Assembly: GCA_020847395.1 (NCBI GenBank) | Contig: JADLCD010000124.1 | Span: 1 to 64,000, forward strand | DNA: 64,000 nt | Direction: 5' to 3' | From: Chitinophagaceae bacterium | GTDB taxonomy: Bacteria; Bacteroidota; Bacteroidia; Chitinophagales; Chitinophagaceae | In this document: positions 37,863 through 47,443 of the stretch, in pieces | Layout: each line of letters opens with the position of its first letter | Position numbering within the stretch: the stretch's first letter is position 1 | Notes under the pieces: generated by a model | What the model saw: only the letters and a program-made list of their open reading frames with translations | Told to the model about the DNA's origin: nothing | Databases searched by the model: none | Made by a program: the position numbers and the translations under genes

Positions 37863-38537
37863 TTATTGCGTTTTTGTAATCTTCAAATCTTTAAAATAGC
37901 CCTCAGTTCCCTCACCAACCCAAAACCCAACAGAGCCTGAGGATGTGGCACCATGCTTCATATCGTTAACTATTAACGATGGTTGAGGATTGTCATCAAT
38001 ATATAACTTCGCTTCCCGGCCTTTAACTATAATCTTCATTTTAATCCACCTGTTCATTTGCATATCTGCATAGGATTCATATTTTCCCGGCTCTTCTTTT
38101 CTTAATCTGTCAAATTTGAAATCCGGGTAAGCAAAATATTGAATGGTATGGTTTCGTCGTACCTGGTCATTGGTTCGGCCATTATCCGGGCGGATATAAA
38201 TACTCTCAAATTTTGAATTATCATGATTGATTCTGAATGCAACCCCGATAAAGCCACGCGCCCATTCCGGAGCATTAGGAAGAAACTTGCTAAACACGTT
38301 TACCTCAATGGCGCCGTCAGTAAATGTAAAGTCCTGAAGTTTAATAAATGTTGCTTCGTCAAATAAGGTAACAGTTGAGTCCATTATTACTTTTAAAACA
38401 GTTTTGCCATCCATTTTTTTCAGCCACATATCTGCTCTTCCTTTCTCGAGCTTAGCCTTATTAAAATCAATGTTTTGAGCACTTATCGACAGCGCAATAA
38501 AAATACAGGAAGCCAGGCACATCAATAATCGTTTCAT
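37863..38537 (-). CDS. Secreted beta-sandwich protein (DUF1080/LamG-like)
   Basis: A 224-aa protein with signal peptide MKRLLMCLASCIFIALSISAQ. The sequence FTFTDGAIEVNVFSKF, GFIGVAFRINHDNSKFESIYIRP and NRWIKMKIIVKGREAKLYID has the strand pattern of concanavalin-A-like domains such as DUF1080, found in carbohydrate-active or carbohydrate-binding proteins. VGFWVGEGTEGYFKDLKI is the usual last strand. No catalytic residue can be identified. It sits downstream of a truncated Crp/Fnr gene on the same strand. Confidence 0.75.
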   Translation of the reverse strand: MKRLLMCLASCIFIALSISAQNIDFNKAKLEKGRADMWLKKMDGKTVLKVIMDSTVTLFDEATFIKLQDFTFTDGAIEVNVFSKFLPNAPEWARGFIGVAFRINHDNSKFESIYIRPDNGRTNDQVRRNHTIQYFAYPDFKFDRLRKEEPGKYESYADMQMNRWIKMKIIVKGREAKLYIDDNPQPSLIVNDMKHGATSSGSVGFWVGEGTEGYFKDLKITKTQ

Positions 38538-38562
38538 GTTCTTTGGTTTATTTTAAAGATGA

Positions 38563-38712
38563 TTAGATTTTTTTAAAGCATGGGTAAAAATCTTTGCTTA
38601 TAGTTCTTGCTTTAAAAAAATCCGTAATTAATCCTTTCTCCTCCTTATTCAAAGGAATAAGTTCCTGCAAATATGAAAGCAAAGACTCTATAGAAGAATT
38701 ATTAACCGGCAT
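38563..38712 (-). pseudogene. Truncated Crp/Fnr-family regulator (N-terminal fragment)
   Basis: A 49-codon minus-strand reading frame begins with ATG at 38712 and reads MPVNNSSIESLLSYLQELIP, then LNKEEKGLITDFFKARTISK. This looks like the first helix and start of the cyclic-nucleotide-binding domain of Bacteroidota Crp/Fnr regulators. It stops after DFYPCFKKI, before the beta-roll and the whole DNA-binding domain. No continuation was found in other frames before the next gene. I read it as the remnant of a deleted regulator; a genuine short protein is less likely. Confidence 0.55.
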
Positions 38713-39298
38713 AATTTATCAGGCAATTATACCAAATAAAATAATATGCTGTTGCCACACATTCTCTTTGGGTGTATTCCAAATTTTCACTCGTTTAGAA
38801 TTAAGCGTAAAGTTGTGGTTTGCGGTAATCTTTGCTCATTTGTAATCGGGAACCAGGCAGACCCCTCGTGCCTTATGATGACATTATTACGAATAAATTG
38901 AAAATCAGGTCTTTATTTTTAACCATGACCTTGCCATATTGCAATCAACTGCAACCGGGAAGTTCTTATGTTTGAATTAAAAAATGTAAAAATTAGTAAA
39001 TTACTTTAAGCAATCTCCTCTTTCAAAAACTTATAAGAGATTGTTTCTTTCACCCCTTAAGGATGATGCTTTTACGGCAAGCTACTATGTCATCTTTATA
39101 TTTTTCCTGACAACAGGTTTGGTACTCGGGGTGACAGACCGCGGAGCAATGCTGAACTATGTATAATTATTGAACATTTATCCTAACGCCGAACAACGTC
39201 TTGCCGCTTTATCACCCCGAAGCACGAGGGGTCTATGCGTTAAGTTAAATTTGGTGAATATCGCTTAAAATACTTAACTTAACTGCAAACACCATCAA
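38713..39298. other. Gene-free decayed stretch with repeat fragments
   Basis: About 590 bp with no supported gene. AGACCCCTCGTGC at 38859-38871 recurs inverted at 39223-39235. An imperfect hairpin AAGCAATCTC/GAGATTGTTT lies near 39007-39050. A 51-bp repeat (39194-39244) has a second copy at 57981-58033. The stretch looks like remains of small mobile or repeat elements. Confidence 0.5.
39194..39244 (-). repeat. Interspersed repeat B, copy 1
   Basis: Read on the minus strand it starts CTTAACGCATAGACCCCTC and ends AAAGCGGCAAGACGTTG. About 45 of 51 positions agree with 57981-58033. ACCCC and GGGGT within it can pair. Confidence 0.7.
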
Positions 39299-40129
39299 AT
39301 GAAAAGTGCTAACCTGCTTGTTCTCCTGCTATGCTGTATTTGCATGCATAGCCAATCGCAAAACTCACGTTCACCAATAGTTGCCTGGTATACTTCCTCC
39401 GGCGCTTACAGCAAAAACTTTTCAGATGTATTTTCAATCAACAATAATATTGCTGCGCTTGCAACAGTAAAAAATTTTAGTGCAGCGGTATATGGCGAAA
39501 AAAGATTTATGCTTTCAGCTTTAGGGCTTTATTCCGCTGTTCTTGCCACATCAACCTCTTCCGGTAACTTCTCTTTATCTGCCAATTATTACGGCTATGC
39601 AGCATATAATGAGTCAGAAATATCCATAGGTTATGGCAGAAAGCTGAGTGATAAGGTTGATATCGGTGTAAAGTTCAATTACTTCAGCCTGCTCATTCCA
39701 TCATATGGTAAAGCCGCTGCTTTTAATTTTGATGCGGGCGCTGTTTTCCATATCACGGAGCAATTACATTCAGGTATTAATATTTACAATCCGCTCAGCA
39801 GCAAATTAGGCAAACATACAGCAGAAAAACTGATGCCTGTATATAAGGCAGGATTAGGCTATGATTTTTCCGCATCATTTTTTACCGGCGTGGAAGTAAT
39901 AAAAGAACAAGGTGGGGCAACAGGTATCCATGCTTCATTTCAATATAAACCCATTACACAAATTTTTGCAAGGGCTGGTATTGTCACTTCAAATCACCTG
40001 TGGTATGCGGGTATAGGTTATTTATTTAAAGATTTGCGTGTAGACATTACTGTTAGTATGCACCAGCAACTCGGTATTTCGCCCGGCATTTTACTGCTGT
40101 ACACTATTAAAAAACAGGAAAAGGAATGA
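39299..40129 (+). CDS. Putative outer-membrane barrel protein
   Basis: A 276-aa protein with signal peptide MKSANLLVLLLCCICMHSQSQ. The body is a series of amphipathic strands: FSLSANYYGYAAYNESEISIGYGRKL, VDIGVKFNYFSLLIPSYG, AGLGYDFSASFFTGVEVI and ASFQYKPITQIFARAGI. NNNIAALATVKNFSAAVYGEKRF resembles the N-terminal part of PorV/PorQ-like barrels, but the match is loose. Its stop overlaps the start of the HhH-barrel gene by 4 bases (ATGA), so the two are translationally coupled and probably act together. Confidence 0.7.
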   Translation: MKSANLLVLLLCCICMHSQSQNSRSPIVAWYTSSGAYSKNFSDVFSINNNIAALATVKNFSAAVYGEKRFMLSALGLYSAVLATSTSSGNFSLSANYYGYAAYNESEISIGYGRKLSDKVDIGVKFNYFSLLIPSYGKAAAFNFDAGAVFHITEQLHSGINIYNPLSSKLGKHTAEKLMPVYKAGLGYDFSASFFTGVEVIKEQGGATGIHASFQYKPITQIFARAGIVTSNHLWYAGIGYLFKDLRVDITVSMHQQLGISPGILLLYTIKKQEKE

Positions 40130-42171
40130 AGTGCCTGTTTGTTATAATATGCCTGATTTTAGAAGCGGCTGTATATGCCCAAACACAGCCTCCTACTGGC
40201 ATGGAGCAACAACTGGAAAATATAACCGAACAAAACGAAGATGCAGAAACAACAGATGATAGCTGGATGCAGCAAATGGAATATCTCAAAAAAAATCCTG
40301 TCAATCTAAATACGGCAACGGTAAATGATTTACAGGATTTTCAGATTTTAAACCCGTTGCAAATTGAAAATTTTGTTAGCTACAGAAAATTGTTGGGAAA
40401 ACTTATCAGCATATATGAATTGCAGGCCGTGCCGGAATGGGATATCCCTACCATACAAAAACTACTTCCCTATATTACCGTAACGGATGCTGTTACCATA
40501 ACAGGCGATTTTAAAAACAGGCTCAAAAATGGTGACCATAGTATGTTAATGCGTTATTCCAGAACGCTTGAACAAAGTGATGGTTACTCAACCAAAGACT
40601 CAGGACAAAGCTATTATGCCGGCGATCCGTCGCGGATGATAATACGATACAAATACCAATACAAAAATTTACTGCAATATGGCATAACCGCCGGCAAAGA
40701 TGCCGGTGAATCTTTCTTTAGCGGAAGTTCAAAATATGGATTTGATTTTTATTCCTTCCATTTTTTTGCAAGGAATATCGGCATTATTAAATCTGTTGCG
40801 CTTGGTGATTATACCGTAAATATGGGACAGGGATTGATTTACTGGCAGGGCCTGGCTTTTGGCAAAGGCGGCGACGCGGTAAATATTAAACGGCAATCTG
40901 CAACACTAAAGCCTTACAATTCATCCGGCTCATATTATTTTAACCGGGGTGCTGCACTAACGGTGGGTGTTAAACGATGGCAGGCAACAGGTTTCCTTTC
41001 TTTCCGAAAATTAGATGCCAATCTTACCAGCACAGATACGCTTGCTGAAGATATTGTCTCATCTATCCATGTATCAGGTTATCACAGAACACAAAGTGAA
41101 ATGGAAGACAAAGCAGCTTTGCGACTGATTAGCTATGGCGGTAATGTTAAGTATGTAAATAATAAATGGCAGTTAGGTATAAACGCAGTACAATATCAGT
41201 TCAATACACTCATCCATAAAAAAGAAGTACCTTATAACCTTTACGTTTTTTCCGGTAAAAACTGGCTGAATTACAGTGCTGACTACAGCTTTACTTACCG
41301 CAATCTTCACTTTTTTGGAGAAACCGCTTTTGACAAAAATAACAATATGGCTACAATAAACGGTTTGCTGGTTAGTGTAGACCGGAGCGTTGACATGATG
41401 TTTCTTTACAGAAATATTTCTGAAAAATATCAATCGCTGTATGGCAACGCGTTTACCATAAATACATTACCAACCAACGAAAAAGGTTTATACGCAGGCA
41501 TAAGCATCCGCCCGGTTTATAAAATAAAACTGGATGCATACACTGACTTATTTTCTTTTGCCTGGCTTAAATACAGGGTTGATGCACCTTCACGCGGGCA
41601 GGAATATTTTTTACAATGCACATATACACCTTCAAAACAGGCAGAAGTTGTTACTAGATTTCGCTCAATAAATAAACCGCTGAATAATACAGCAGCGGGC
41701 AATGCATTAAATGAGGTCATCAATTTTGCAAACAAAACATGGCGCACACAAATTAATTACCAGTTAAATAACACATGGAGCATCCGGCAGCGATTTGAAT
41801 TATTATGGTATACCAGGGAAAATGAAAACCCGGAAAAAGGTTTTCTCAGTTTTTTTGATATTTTCTTTAAGCCCAAAATGAGTAAGCTGAGCTTAAATAC
41901 CAGGTTGCAGTATTTTGAAAGTGATAGTTATAATTCCCGGTTATACGCGTATGAAAATGATGTTTTATACTATTATGCTGTGCCGGTGTTTTATGATAAG
42001 GGCGTACGGTATTATCTCAATATCAAATACAATATATTAAAATCGGCAAGCGTATGGATAAAATGGGGGCAATCCATCTATAGTAATAAAACCAGCATTG
42101 GCAGCGGCTTGGATGAAATTGCAGGTAACAAAAAATCTGAAATCAGGATATTATTATCAGTAAATTTTTAA
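40126..42171 (+). CDS. Helix-hairpin-helix (ComEA-type) domain fused to a large barrel-like domain
   Basis: A 681-aa exported protein. The signal peptide is MKCLFVIICLILEAAVYAQ. Residues 55-125 carry ComEA-like helix-hairpin-helix repeats: NPVNLNTATVNDLQDFQILN, then ELQAVPEWDIPTIQKLLPYI. The remaining 540 residues are strand-rich with many aromatic girdle residues (YGFDFYSFHFFARN, GLIYWQGLAFGKGG, RYYLNIKYNIL) and end in LLSVNF, a typical barrel end with a terminal Phe. HhH domains usually bind DNA without sequence preference. The combination suggests an outer-membrane protein with a periplasmic HhH part; function is unknown. It follows the small barrel gene with a 4-base overlap. Confidence 0.8.
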   Translation: MKCLFVIICLILEAAVYAQTQPPTGMEQQLENITEQNEDAETTDDSWMQQMEYLKKNPVNLNTATVNDLQDFQILNPLQIENFVSYRKLLGKLISIYELQAVPEWDIPTIQKLLPYITVTDAVTITGDFKNRLKNGDHSMLMRYSRTLEQSDGYSTKDSGQSYYAGDPSRMIIRYKYQYKNLLQYGITAGKDAGESFFSGSSKYGFDFYSFHFFARNIGIIKSVALGDYTVNMGQGLIYWQGLAFGKGGDAVNIKRQSATLKPYNSSGSYYFNRGAALTVGVKRWQATGFLSFRKLDANLTSTDTLAEDIVSSIHVSGYHRTQSEMEDKAALRLISYGGNVKYVNNKWQLGINAVQYQFNTLIHKKEVPYNLYVFSGKNWLNYSADYSFTYRNLHFFGETAFDKNNNMATINGLLVSVDRSVDMMFLYRNISEKYQSLYGNAFTINTLPTNEKGLYAGISIRPVYKIKLDAYTDLFSFAWLKYRVDAPSRGQEYFLQCTYTPSKQAEVVTRFRSINKPLNNTAAGNALNEVINFANKTWRTQINYQLNNTWSIRQRFELLWYTRENENPEKGFLSFFDIFFKPKMSKLSLNTRLQYFESDSYNSRLYAYENDVLYYYAVPVFYDKGVRYYLNIKYNILKSASVWIKWGQSIYSNKTSIGSGLDEIAGNKKSEIRILLSVNF

Positions 42172-42196
42172 GAGAAAAACAGATTTTTATATAAGT

Positions 42197-42230
42197 TTTG
42201 ATTGCACTCAATATCTGTTATATACATTTG
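42197..42230 (+). promoter_or_regulatory. Bacteroidota-type promoter of the DUF3467 gene
   Basis: TTTG (42197-42200) and TACATTTG (42223-42230) are separated by 22 bases; an alternative TTG at 42202-42204 gives 18. Both fit the -33/-7 consensus. The ATG follows 14 bp later. Confidence 0.6.
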
Positions 42231-42244
42231 CACAAACTTCCTTT

Positions 42245-42556
42245 ATGGCAGACCAACAACAACCGAACCAGTTAAATATAGAAATTTCAGAAGAAGTAGC
42301 TGAAGGCATATATGCAAACCTTGCTATCATTACACATAGTCACGCCGAATTTGTAGTGGATTTTGTAAACGTAATGCCCGGCACACCCAAGAGCAAAGTA
42401 AAATCAAGGATAATACTCACACCACAACATGCCAAGCGTTTTATGAAAGCGCTTATTGATAATGTAAAACGTTTTGAAGCTGCCAACGGCACTATACAGG
42501 ACATTGAAGAAATTCAGATACCAATGAATTTTGGCGGACCTACGGCGCAGGCGTAA
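42245..42556 (+). CDS. DUF3467 family protein
   Basis: A 103-aa soluble protein. The core LNIEISEEVAEGIYANLAIITHSHAEFVVDF, followed by KSRIILTPQHAKRFMKALIDNV, matches the DUF3467 family, which is widespread in Bacteroidota and of unknown function. The length is normal and the gene has its own promoter. It is convergent with ftsE; the short gap has no strong terminator. Confidence 0.88.
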   Translation: MADQQQPNQLNIEISEEVAEGIYANLAIITHSHAEFVVDFVNVMPGTPKSKVKSRIILTPQHAKRFMKALIDNVKRFEAANGTIQDIEEIQIPMNFGGPTAQA

Positions 42557-42622
42557 AGTACATTTTACGAAATGCAGTTTTTGATTTCAAAAGCACTATC
42601 TACAATAATAAAGCTATAGCCA

Positions 42623-43309
42623 TTATAGCGTAATAGCGGCATTATCAATCACCTTTCCTTTTTCTGTACGAATTGTTCTTGCAGGAAATTTACTGATTAC
42701 CCTGTAATCATGTGTTGCCATTACAATAGTAGTTCCGAAGTCCCTGGAAATATGGAAAAGTAATTGCATAATTTCATCAGAAGTTTCAGGATCAAGATTG
42801 CCTGTTGGCTCGTCTGCAAGAATAAGTTTTGGAGAATTTAATAAAGCCCGGGCAACATCAACACGCTGTTGTTCTCCTCCTGATAATTCAAATGGAAATT
42901 TAAAGCCCTTTGTTTTTAATCCTACTTTGTCTAATACATCAGATATCTTTTCCTCAACCAGTTTTTCATCTTTCCAGCCGGTAGCTCTTAAAACAAATTT
43001 CAGATTATCATGCACATTTCTATCTGTTAACAATTGAAAGTCCTGGAAAACAATGCCAAGATTCCTCCTTAAAAAAGGAATTTTCTTCCAATCCATATCC
43101 CTTAATTTATATCCTACCACTGTTCCCTCTCCTTCCCGTAATTTTAGTTCACCATATAAAGTTTTTAATAAACTTGACTTGCCCGTTCCAGTTTTTCCTA
43201 CCAGGTAAACAAACTCACCTCTGCCTATACTAATATTTACATCCTGCAAAATAAGCGACTGCCCCTGGTAAATATTTGCATGTTCAAGTTCTAAAATAGT
43301 TTCAGCCAT
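42623..43309 (-). CDS. ftsE: Cell-division ATP-binding protein
   Basis: A 228-aa ABC ATPase that with FtsX activates peptidoglycan hydrolases at the division site. Walker A is GKTGTGKSS, the signature LSGGEQQR and Walker [23 protein letters not shown] is the H-loop region. The [17 protein letters not shown] start and the ATGW segment are usual in Bacteroidota FtsE. ftsX is not adjacent, so the pair is split here; a general LolD/MacB-type ATPase is the alternative, less likely because FtsE length and Q-loop context fit. Confidence 0.87.
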   Translation of the reverse strand: MAETILELEHANIYQGQSLILQDVNISIGRGEFVYLVGKTGTGKSSLLKTLYGELKLREGEGTVVGYKLRDMDWKKIPFLRRNLGIVFQDFQLLTDRNVHDNLKFVLRATGWKDEKLVEEKISDVLDKVGLKTKGFKFPFELSGGEQQRVDVARALLNSPKLILADEPTGNLDPETSDEIMQLLFHISRDFGTTIVMATHDYRVISKFPARTIRTEKGKVIDNAAITL

Positions 43310-43426
43310 AGTAGATTATCTCTAGTAATTAAAAGAATTGATAATACTTTGCAAAGAACGTATAGTTTGCCCTAAGATGATACAGAAAATGAACTTTTTT
43401 TGAAATTAACTCTTTGTACGATGTAA

Positions 43427-44470
43427 CTAATGGAGTTTTATCTTTAACAATACATCATCTGCTGTTACAAAAAGGATTTTTTTTGATTCATCAAATACAC
43501 AATTGGAACATGAACGACCATACACTTTAATTAATCCAAGCAATTTACCCTGTGGCGAAATAATGTTTATTCCATCAGGGCCTGCACTGAATATATTGCC
43601 TTCATTATCTAATTTAAAGCCATCAGGGCCTTGTTTAATATCAGCCTTGCTTTTAAGAGGAATTGCATCCAGCAAAATACCACCGCTCAATATTTTCCCA
43701 TTATCATCAAGCTTATAGGCATACCATGCCGGTTTACTGTCATCGCTGCTGGCTATATACATAACCTGCTCATCGGGTGATAATGCTAATCCATTGGGGC
43801 GTGATATGGAATCTATTAACAATTCAACTTTCCCATTTGCAATCCTGTAAACACCTTCAAACTTTAACTCCCTTTCAGGATCTCTCTCTCCTCCAGGTAA
43901 CCCGTATATAGGATCCGTAAAATAGATTTTGTTTTTGCTATCAGTAATAATATCATTAGGGCTATTGAACCTTTTTCCATTATAGCCTTTTGCCAATGCA
44001 GTATATACTGCTAATGGTGAATCAAGTGCTGCATTCATGATAGCAACCTGGCGGTTTCCAGATTGACATAACAATAATTTACCTTCCCTATTCAACGTTA
44101 GCCCGTTGGAACCTGTTTCACCTTTTCTTGGCGCTGTGCCTGTATATCCTGAAGGGCTGAGATAAACTGTGCTCATAGTATCACCATCCTTCCATTGATA
44201 TATTTTGTTTTGAGGCACATCAGAAAAAATTAATTTCTTCAATGACGCAATCCAAACCGGCCCCTCAGACCAGTCAAACCCCCTGCCTATTATTACAGCA
44301 GTTGCGTTAGTATCAATCAGCGGAGATATTGTTTTATCATACCATTCCACTTTTATCAGTGCATCTTTATGCGCACTCGTAGTATCAGGTATCATCGTTT
44401 TATTTTCAGCAGGTTGGTGACATGCCAAAATGCTATAGCAAAAAAATAAAGCGGTAAAAATATATTTCAT
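43427..44470 (-). CDS. SMP-30/gluconolactonase-family lactonase, lipoprotein (possible galactonolactonase)
   Basis: From the ATG at 44470 the protein is 347 aa. MKYIFTALFFCYSILACHQ is a lipoprotein signal with the lipid Cys at residue 17; the longer frame upstream lacks one. The six-bladed propeller motifs are WSEGPVWIASLKKLIFSDVP, GSNGLTLNREGKLLLCQ, FNSPNDIITDSKNKIYFTDP and RPNGLALSPDEQVMYI, with the metal ligands Glu, Asn and Asp in place. The family hydrolyses sugar lactones. Its partner gene dgoD lies 67 bp upstream on the same strand, so galactono-lactone is a likely substrate; that is inference. Confidence 0.85.
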   Translation of the reverse strand: MKYIFTALFFCYSILACHQPAENKTMIPDTTSAHKDALIKVEWYDKTISPLIDTNATAVIIGRGFDWSEGPVWIASLKKLIFSDVPQNKIYQWKDGDTMSTVYLSPSGYTGTAPRKGETGSNGLTLNREGKLLLCQSGNRQVAIMNAALDSPLAVYTALAKGYNGKRFNSPNDIITDSKNKIYFTDPIYGLPGGERDPERELKFEGVYRIANGKVELLIDSISRPNGLALSPDEQVMYIASSDDSKPAWYAYKLDDNGKILSGGILLDAIPLKSKADIKQGPDGFKLDNEGNIFSAGPDGINIISPQGKLLGLIKVYGRSCSNCVFDESKKILFVTADDVLLKIKLH

Positions 44471-44537
44471 GTGTATGGCTTTTGGGTACCAATATATTCG
44501 TATTTTATTCAATTCCTGCACCCTACATTCCGCATCA

Positions 44538-45686
44538 CTACCATTCTGCCACACTTCCATCCTTGTGCCGCCAAACGGGGTTTTTCCAGTTATGACCTTC
44601 CCGGTCCATTTTTATAACATGTGCTTCGTTTATAGTAATTCCCAAACCAGGAGCAGAAGGTATTTTTACAAACCCGTTTTCATAACTGAATACAGATTTA
44701 TCAGTTATATAATCCAGCAAATCGTTGCCATGGTTATAATGTATGCCAAGACTTTGCTCCTGTATAAATACGTTATGGCAGGTAGCATCAACCTGCAAAC
44801 ATGCAGCTAAAGCAATGGGGCCAAGCGGGCAATGCGGCGCGGCCGCAACATCAAATGCTTCAGCCATAGATATGATTTTCTTACACTCTGTTATACCGCC
44901 GGCATGCGACAAATCAGGTTGTATAATATCCACATATCCCCCCTTCAATAAATCTTTAAACTGCCAGCGGCTGAACATTCTTTCACCTGTGGCTATTGGT
45001 ATTGATGTATGCTGTGCAATTTCTTTTAACGCTTCATTATTTTCCGGTAATACAGGTTCTTCTATAAACATTGGATGGAATACCTCTAATTCTTTTGCCA
45101 AAATTTTTGCCATTGGTTTATGCACTCTTCCATGAAAATCTATTCCTATTCCAATAGATTTATTTGTTGCTTCACTGATAGCCGAAACACGCTTTAGTAC
45201 TTCTTCCACTTTTGCAAACGAATCAATATACTGCAGCTCTTCAGTAGCATTCATTTTAATGGCTGTAAATCCTGACGCTGCGGCTTTTTTTGCTGCATTG
45301 GCAACATCAGCAGGCCTGTCTCCACCTATCCATGAATATATTTTTACCGAATATCTTGCTTTGCCACCCATTAACTGGTAAACCGGCGCATTAAAAAATT
45401 TCCCTTTTATATCCCATAGTGCCTGGTCAATACCTGCTATAGCACTCATTAATATAGGTCCGCCACGGTAAAAGCCCGCCCTGTACATTACATTCCAATG
45501 ATCTTCAATATCCATAGGATCTTTACCTGTAATATATTCCATAAGTTCATGCACAGCAGCTTTTACAGTTGCAGCACGTCCTTCAATAACAGGTTCTCCC
45601 CAACCTGTTATTCCTTCATCGGTTTCAATTTTTAAGAATAACCAGCGCGGTGGCACCTGGTAAAGTGAATAGCTTTTAATTTTCAT
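44538..45686 (-). CDS. dgoD: D-galactonate dehydratase
   Basis: A 382-aa enolase-superfamily enzyme (mandelate racemase group) that turns D-galactonate into 2-keto-3-deoxy-galactonate. From the ATG at 45686 it starts [20 protein letters not shown], matching known DgoD. Mg ligands and active-site residues lie in [28 protein letters not shown] and [25 protein letters not shown] holds the catalytic His. The end [14 protein letters not shown] is the DgoD signature tail. dgoK and dgoA are absent from the window. It lies 22 bp after the histidine kinase gene. Confidence 0.95.
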   Translation of the reverse strand: MKIKSYSLYQVPPRWLFLKIETDEGITGWGEPVIEGRAATVKAAVHELMEYITGKDPMDIEDHWNVMYRAGFYRGGPILMSAIAGIDQALWDIKGKFFNAPVYQLMGGKARYSVKIYSWIGGDRPADVANAAKKAAASGFTAIKMNATEELQYIDSFAKVEEVLKRVSAISEATNKSIGIGIDFHGRVHKPMAKILAKELEVFHPMFIEEPVLPENNEALKEIAQHTSIPIATGERMFSRWQFKDLLKGGYVDIIQPDLSHAGGITECKKIISMAEAFDVAAAPHCPLGPIALAACLQVDATCHNVFIQEQSLGIHYNHGNDLLDYITDKSVFSYENGFVKIPSAPGLGITINEAHVIKMDREGHNWKNPVWRHKDGSVAEW

Positions 45687-45708
45687 AGCAATCAATATAA
45701 CATTCAAT

Positions 45709-47127
45709 TTAACCTGGCAGGTTAAGCACAATAATAAAAGTAGTGCCTTTACCTAAAATACTTTCAACATTAATACTTCCCTTATGGCTCAAAATAATAT
45801 TCTCTGTATTAGTAAGCCCAAGACCTGTTCCTTTCGCCTTTCTGCTATAATATGGTTCAAAAAGCTTTCCAAGCGCTTCTGCATCCATTCCGGTGCCATT
45901 ATCTGTTATTTCGATATAACATTTTTTTTGCCGGGTATATGTTTTTATTGTTAGCACGCCTTTACCTGGCTCCATAGCTTCAATACCATTAACAATTATG
46001 TTAAGAAAAGCTATCTTAACTTTCTCTTCATCAACCTTAATATCACAAATATCTGTTCCGTATTGTTTTACAATTTGTATGTCATTAAGCATTATTCTGT
46101 CTTCAGCCAATACCAGTGCCTCATCAAGCAATTTATTTATAGAAATAGTCTGCGACTTTAATTCAATAAATCTCGTAGAATCAAGAAGCTCTGTAATCAA
46201 TAGATTAATCCGTTGGCTGTTCCTGGTAATCATATCATAAAATATATTGCGGTCTTCATCGCCTAAATCCTGCTCAGATTTTAACTGGTCAACAGAAAGA
46301 TTAATATTGGTTAGAGGATTTCTTACTTCATGTGCTATTGTTCTTGCAATACGCCCTGTTGCAGTAAATTTTTCAAAGCGGCGCATTTCTACAAGCTCCT
46401 TATTGGCTTTATCAAGATCATCTATTCGCTTTTCGAGTTGTTCTCTGTACTCTTCTGCCTTTTGATCAGAATAACGCCTTGCTTTATTTTCTGCTATATA
46501 AGTAATAAAACCAAGTATAAATAATAAAAGCGCCACAATTAAAGAAGCCGTTATAATTCCATTTAATGTTCTGTATTGCCTCTGCAAATCTTTACTGTTT
46601 TTGTTTAATATTTCCTCTTCAGCATTTTGCATTGTGGTGATCACATTGCGCAAACTATCCATTATGGTTTTCCCATATTCTTCATTTGCAAGTAAACTGT
46701 CAGTTAATACGTGATTATTTTTTTGTAACGCAACAATATTACTATCAATAACAGAAAATTTTTTATCAAGCAAAAACTTGGCTTTTTTCATAAGCTGCTT
46801 TTGCTGGGGGTTATTTGTTATATTAGAGTCTAAATTATAAAGTAAGGAATTGGAGGCATTTCGGCTTTGATAATAAGGGTTTAATGTGCTTCTTTGTTTA
46901 GTAAGCAAGTATCTTGTTGAGCTAATTTCAGCATCTTTCATTAAAGAAACAAAGTCATTAAACTTTGTTATAACCATATTTGTTTTCTGAACAGATTGCG
47001 TTTGTTTATCTGCCTTAATATTATAGAACAATGTAAGTAAGTATGAAAAAAGCAAAATAACAAAGGCAGACCCATACCCTGCTCGTATACGTTTATCTAT
47101 TCTGAATTTTTTTATAATACGTTTCAT
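45709..47127 (-). CDS. Orphan sensor histidine kinase with CHASE3-like sensor
   Basis: A 472-aa inner-membrane kinase. Membrane helices lie at about residues 18-38 and 195-215, enclosing a helical periplasmic CHASE3-type domain ([17 protein letters not shown]). A coiled coil follows, then the HisKA box [15 protein letters not shown] with the phospho-His, then the ATPase N box [11 protein letters not shown]1 DNGTGMD and G2 GTGLGLTN. No response regulator is next to it. The gene ends 22 bp before dgoD on the same strand, so it may be co-transcribed with the galactonate genes, though that does not prove a regulatory link. Confidence 0.9.
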   Translation of the reverse strand: MKRIIKKFRIDKRIRAGYGSAFVILLFSYLLTLFYNIKADKQTQSVQKTNMVITKFNDFVSLMKDAEISSTRYLLTKQRSTLNPYYQSRNASNSLLYNLDSNITNNPQQKQLMKKAKFLLDKKFSVIDSNIVALQKNNHVLTDSLLANEEYGKTIMDSLRNVITTMQNAEEEILNKNSKDLQRQYRTLNGIITASLIVALLLFILGFITYIAENKARRYSDQKAEEYREQLEKRIDDLDKANKELVEMRRFEKFTATGRIARTIAHEVRNPLTNINLSVDQLKSEQDLGDEDRNIFYDMITRNSQRINLLITELLDSTRFIELKSQTISINKLLDEALVLAEDRIMLNDIQIVKQYGTDICDIKVDEEKVKIAFLNIIVNGIEAMEPGKGVLTIKTYTRQKKCYIEITDNGTGMDAEALGKLFEPYYSRKAKGTGLGLTNTENIILSHKGSINVESILGKGTTFIIVLNLPG

Positions 47128-47201
47128 AATACCAGGCTTATCTCCTTAACTCATTTTGCTATATGCAAAATAATAAATAATTAATCGTTAAATCCCCCCG
47201 A

Positions 47202-47325
47202 ACAATATAAGGTGCATTCAAAATTGTCGCTGGCTGCTGTTTCACCAGGGCGGCCCGCCGTGGGCGGTGTCTTCACCGCCTACGAAGCCAGGCAAAGCGA
47301 CAATTTTAAATGTACCCACAATATA
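47202..47325. mobile_element. MITE copy 2 (108 bp element at 47210-47317 plus 8-bp target duplication)
   Basis: Terminal inverted repeats (47210-47230 and 47297-47317) begin and end like copy 1, with GGTGCATTCAAAATTGTCGC on the left. The 8-bp sequence ACAATATA stands on both sides (47202-47209 and 47318-47325). Reverse-complemented, the interior aligns with copy 1 end to end, including the AAGA-loop hairpin. It lies between the histidine kinase gene and a divergent small gene and has no coding capacity. Confidence 0.88.
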
Positions 47326-47443
47326 TTATAACCCGTGAATAACCAAACATGGCACTGCAATTGTTTGCAGGTAATATGCAGTTACATTGTTAATTAAAAG
47401 GAAACCTGATTTTATTTCTGTAACTTTAAACAAAGCCTCTACT

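Noticed and set aside
38594-38845. 83-codon plus-strand frame
   Set aside because: It is antisense to the Crp/Fnr remnant, which has recognisable protein sequence; the plus frame has none.
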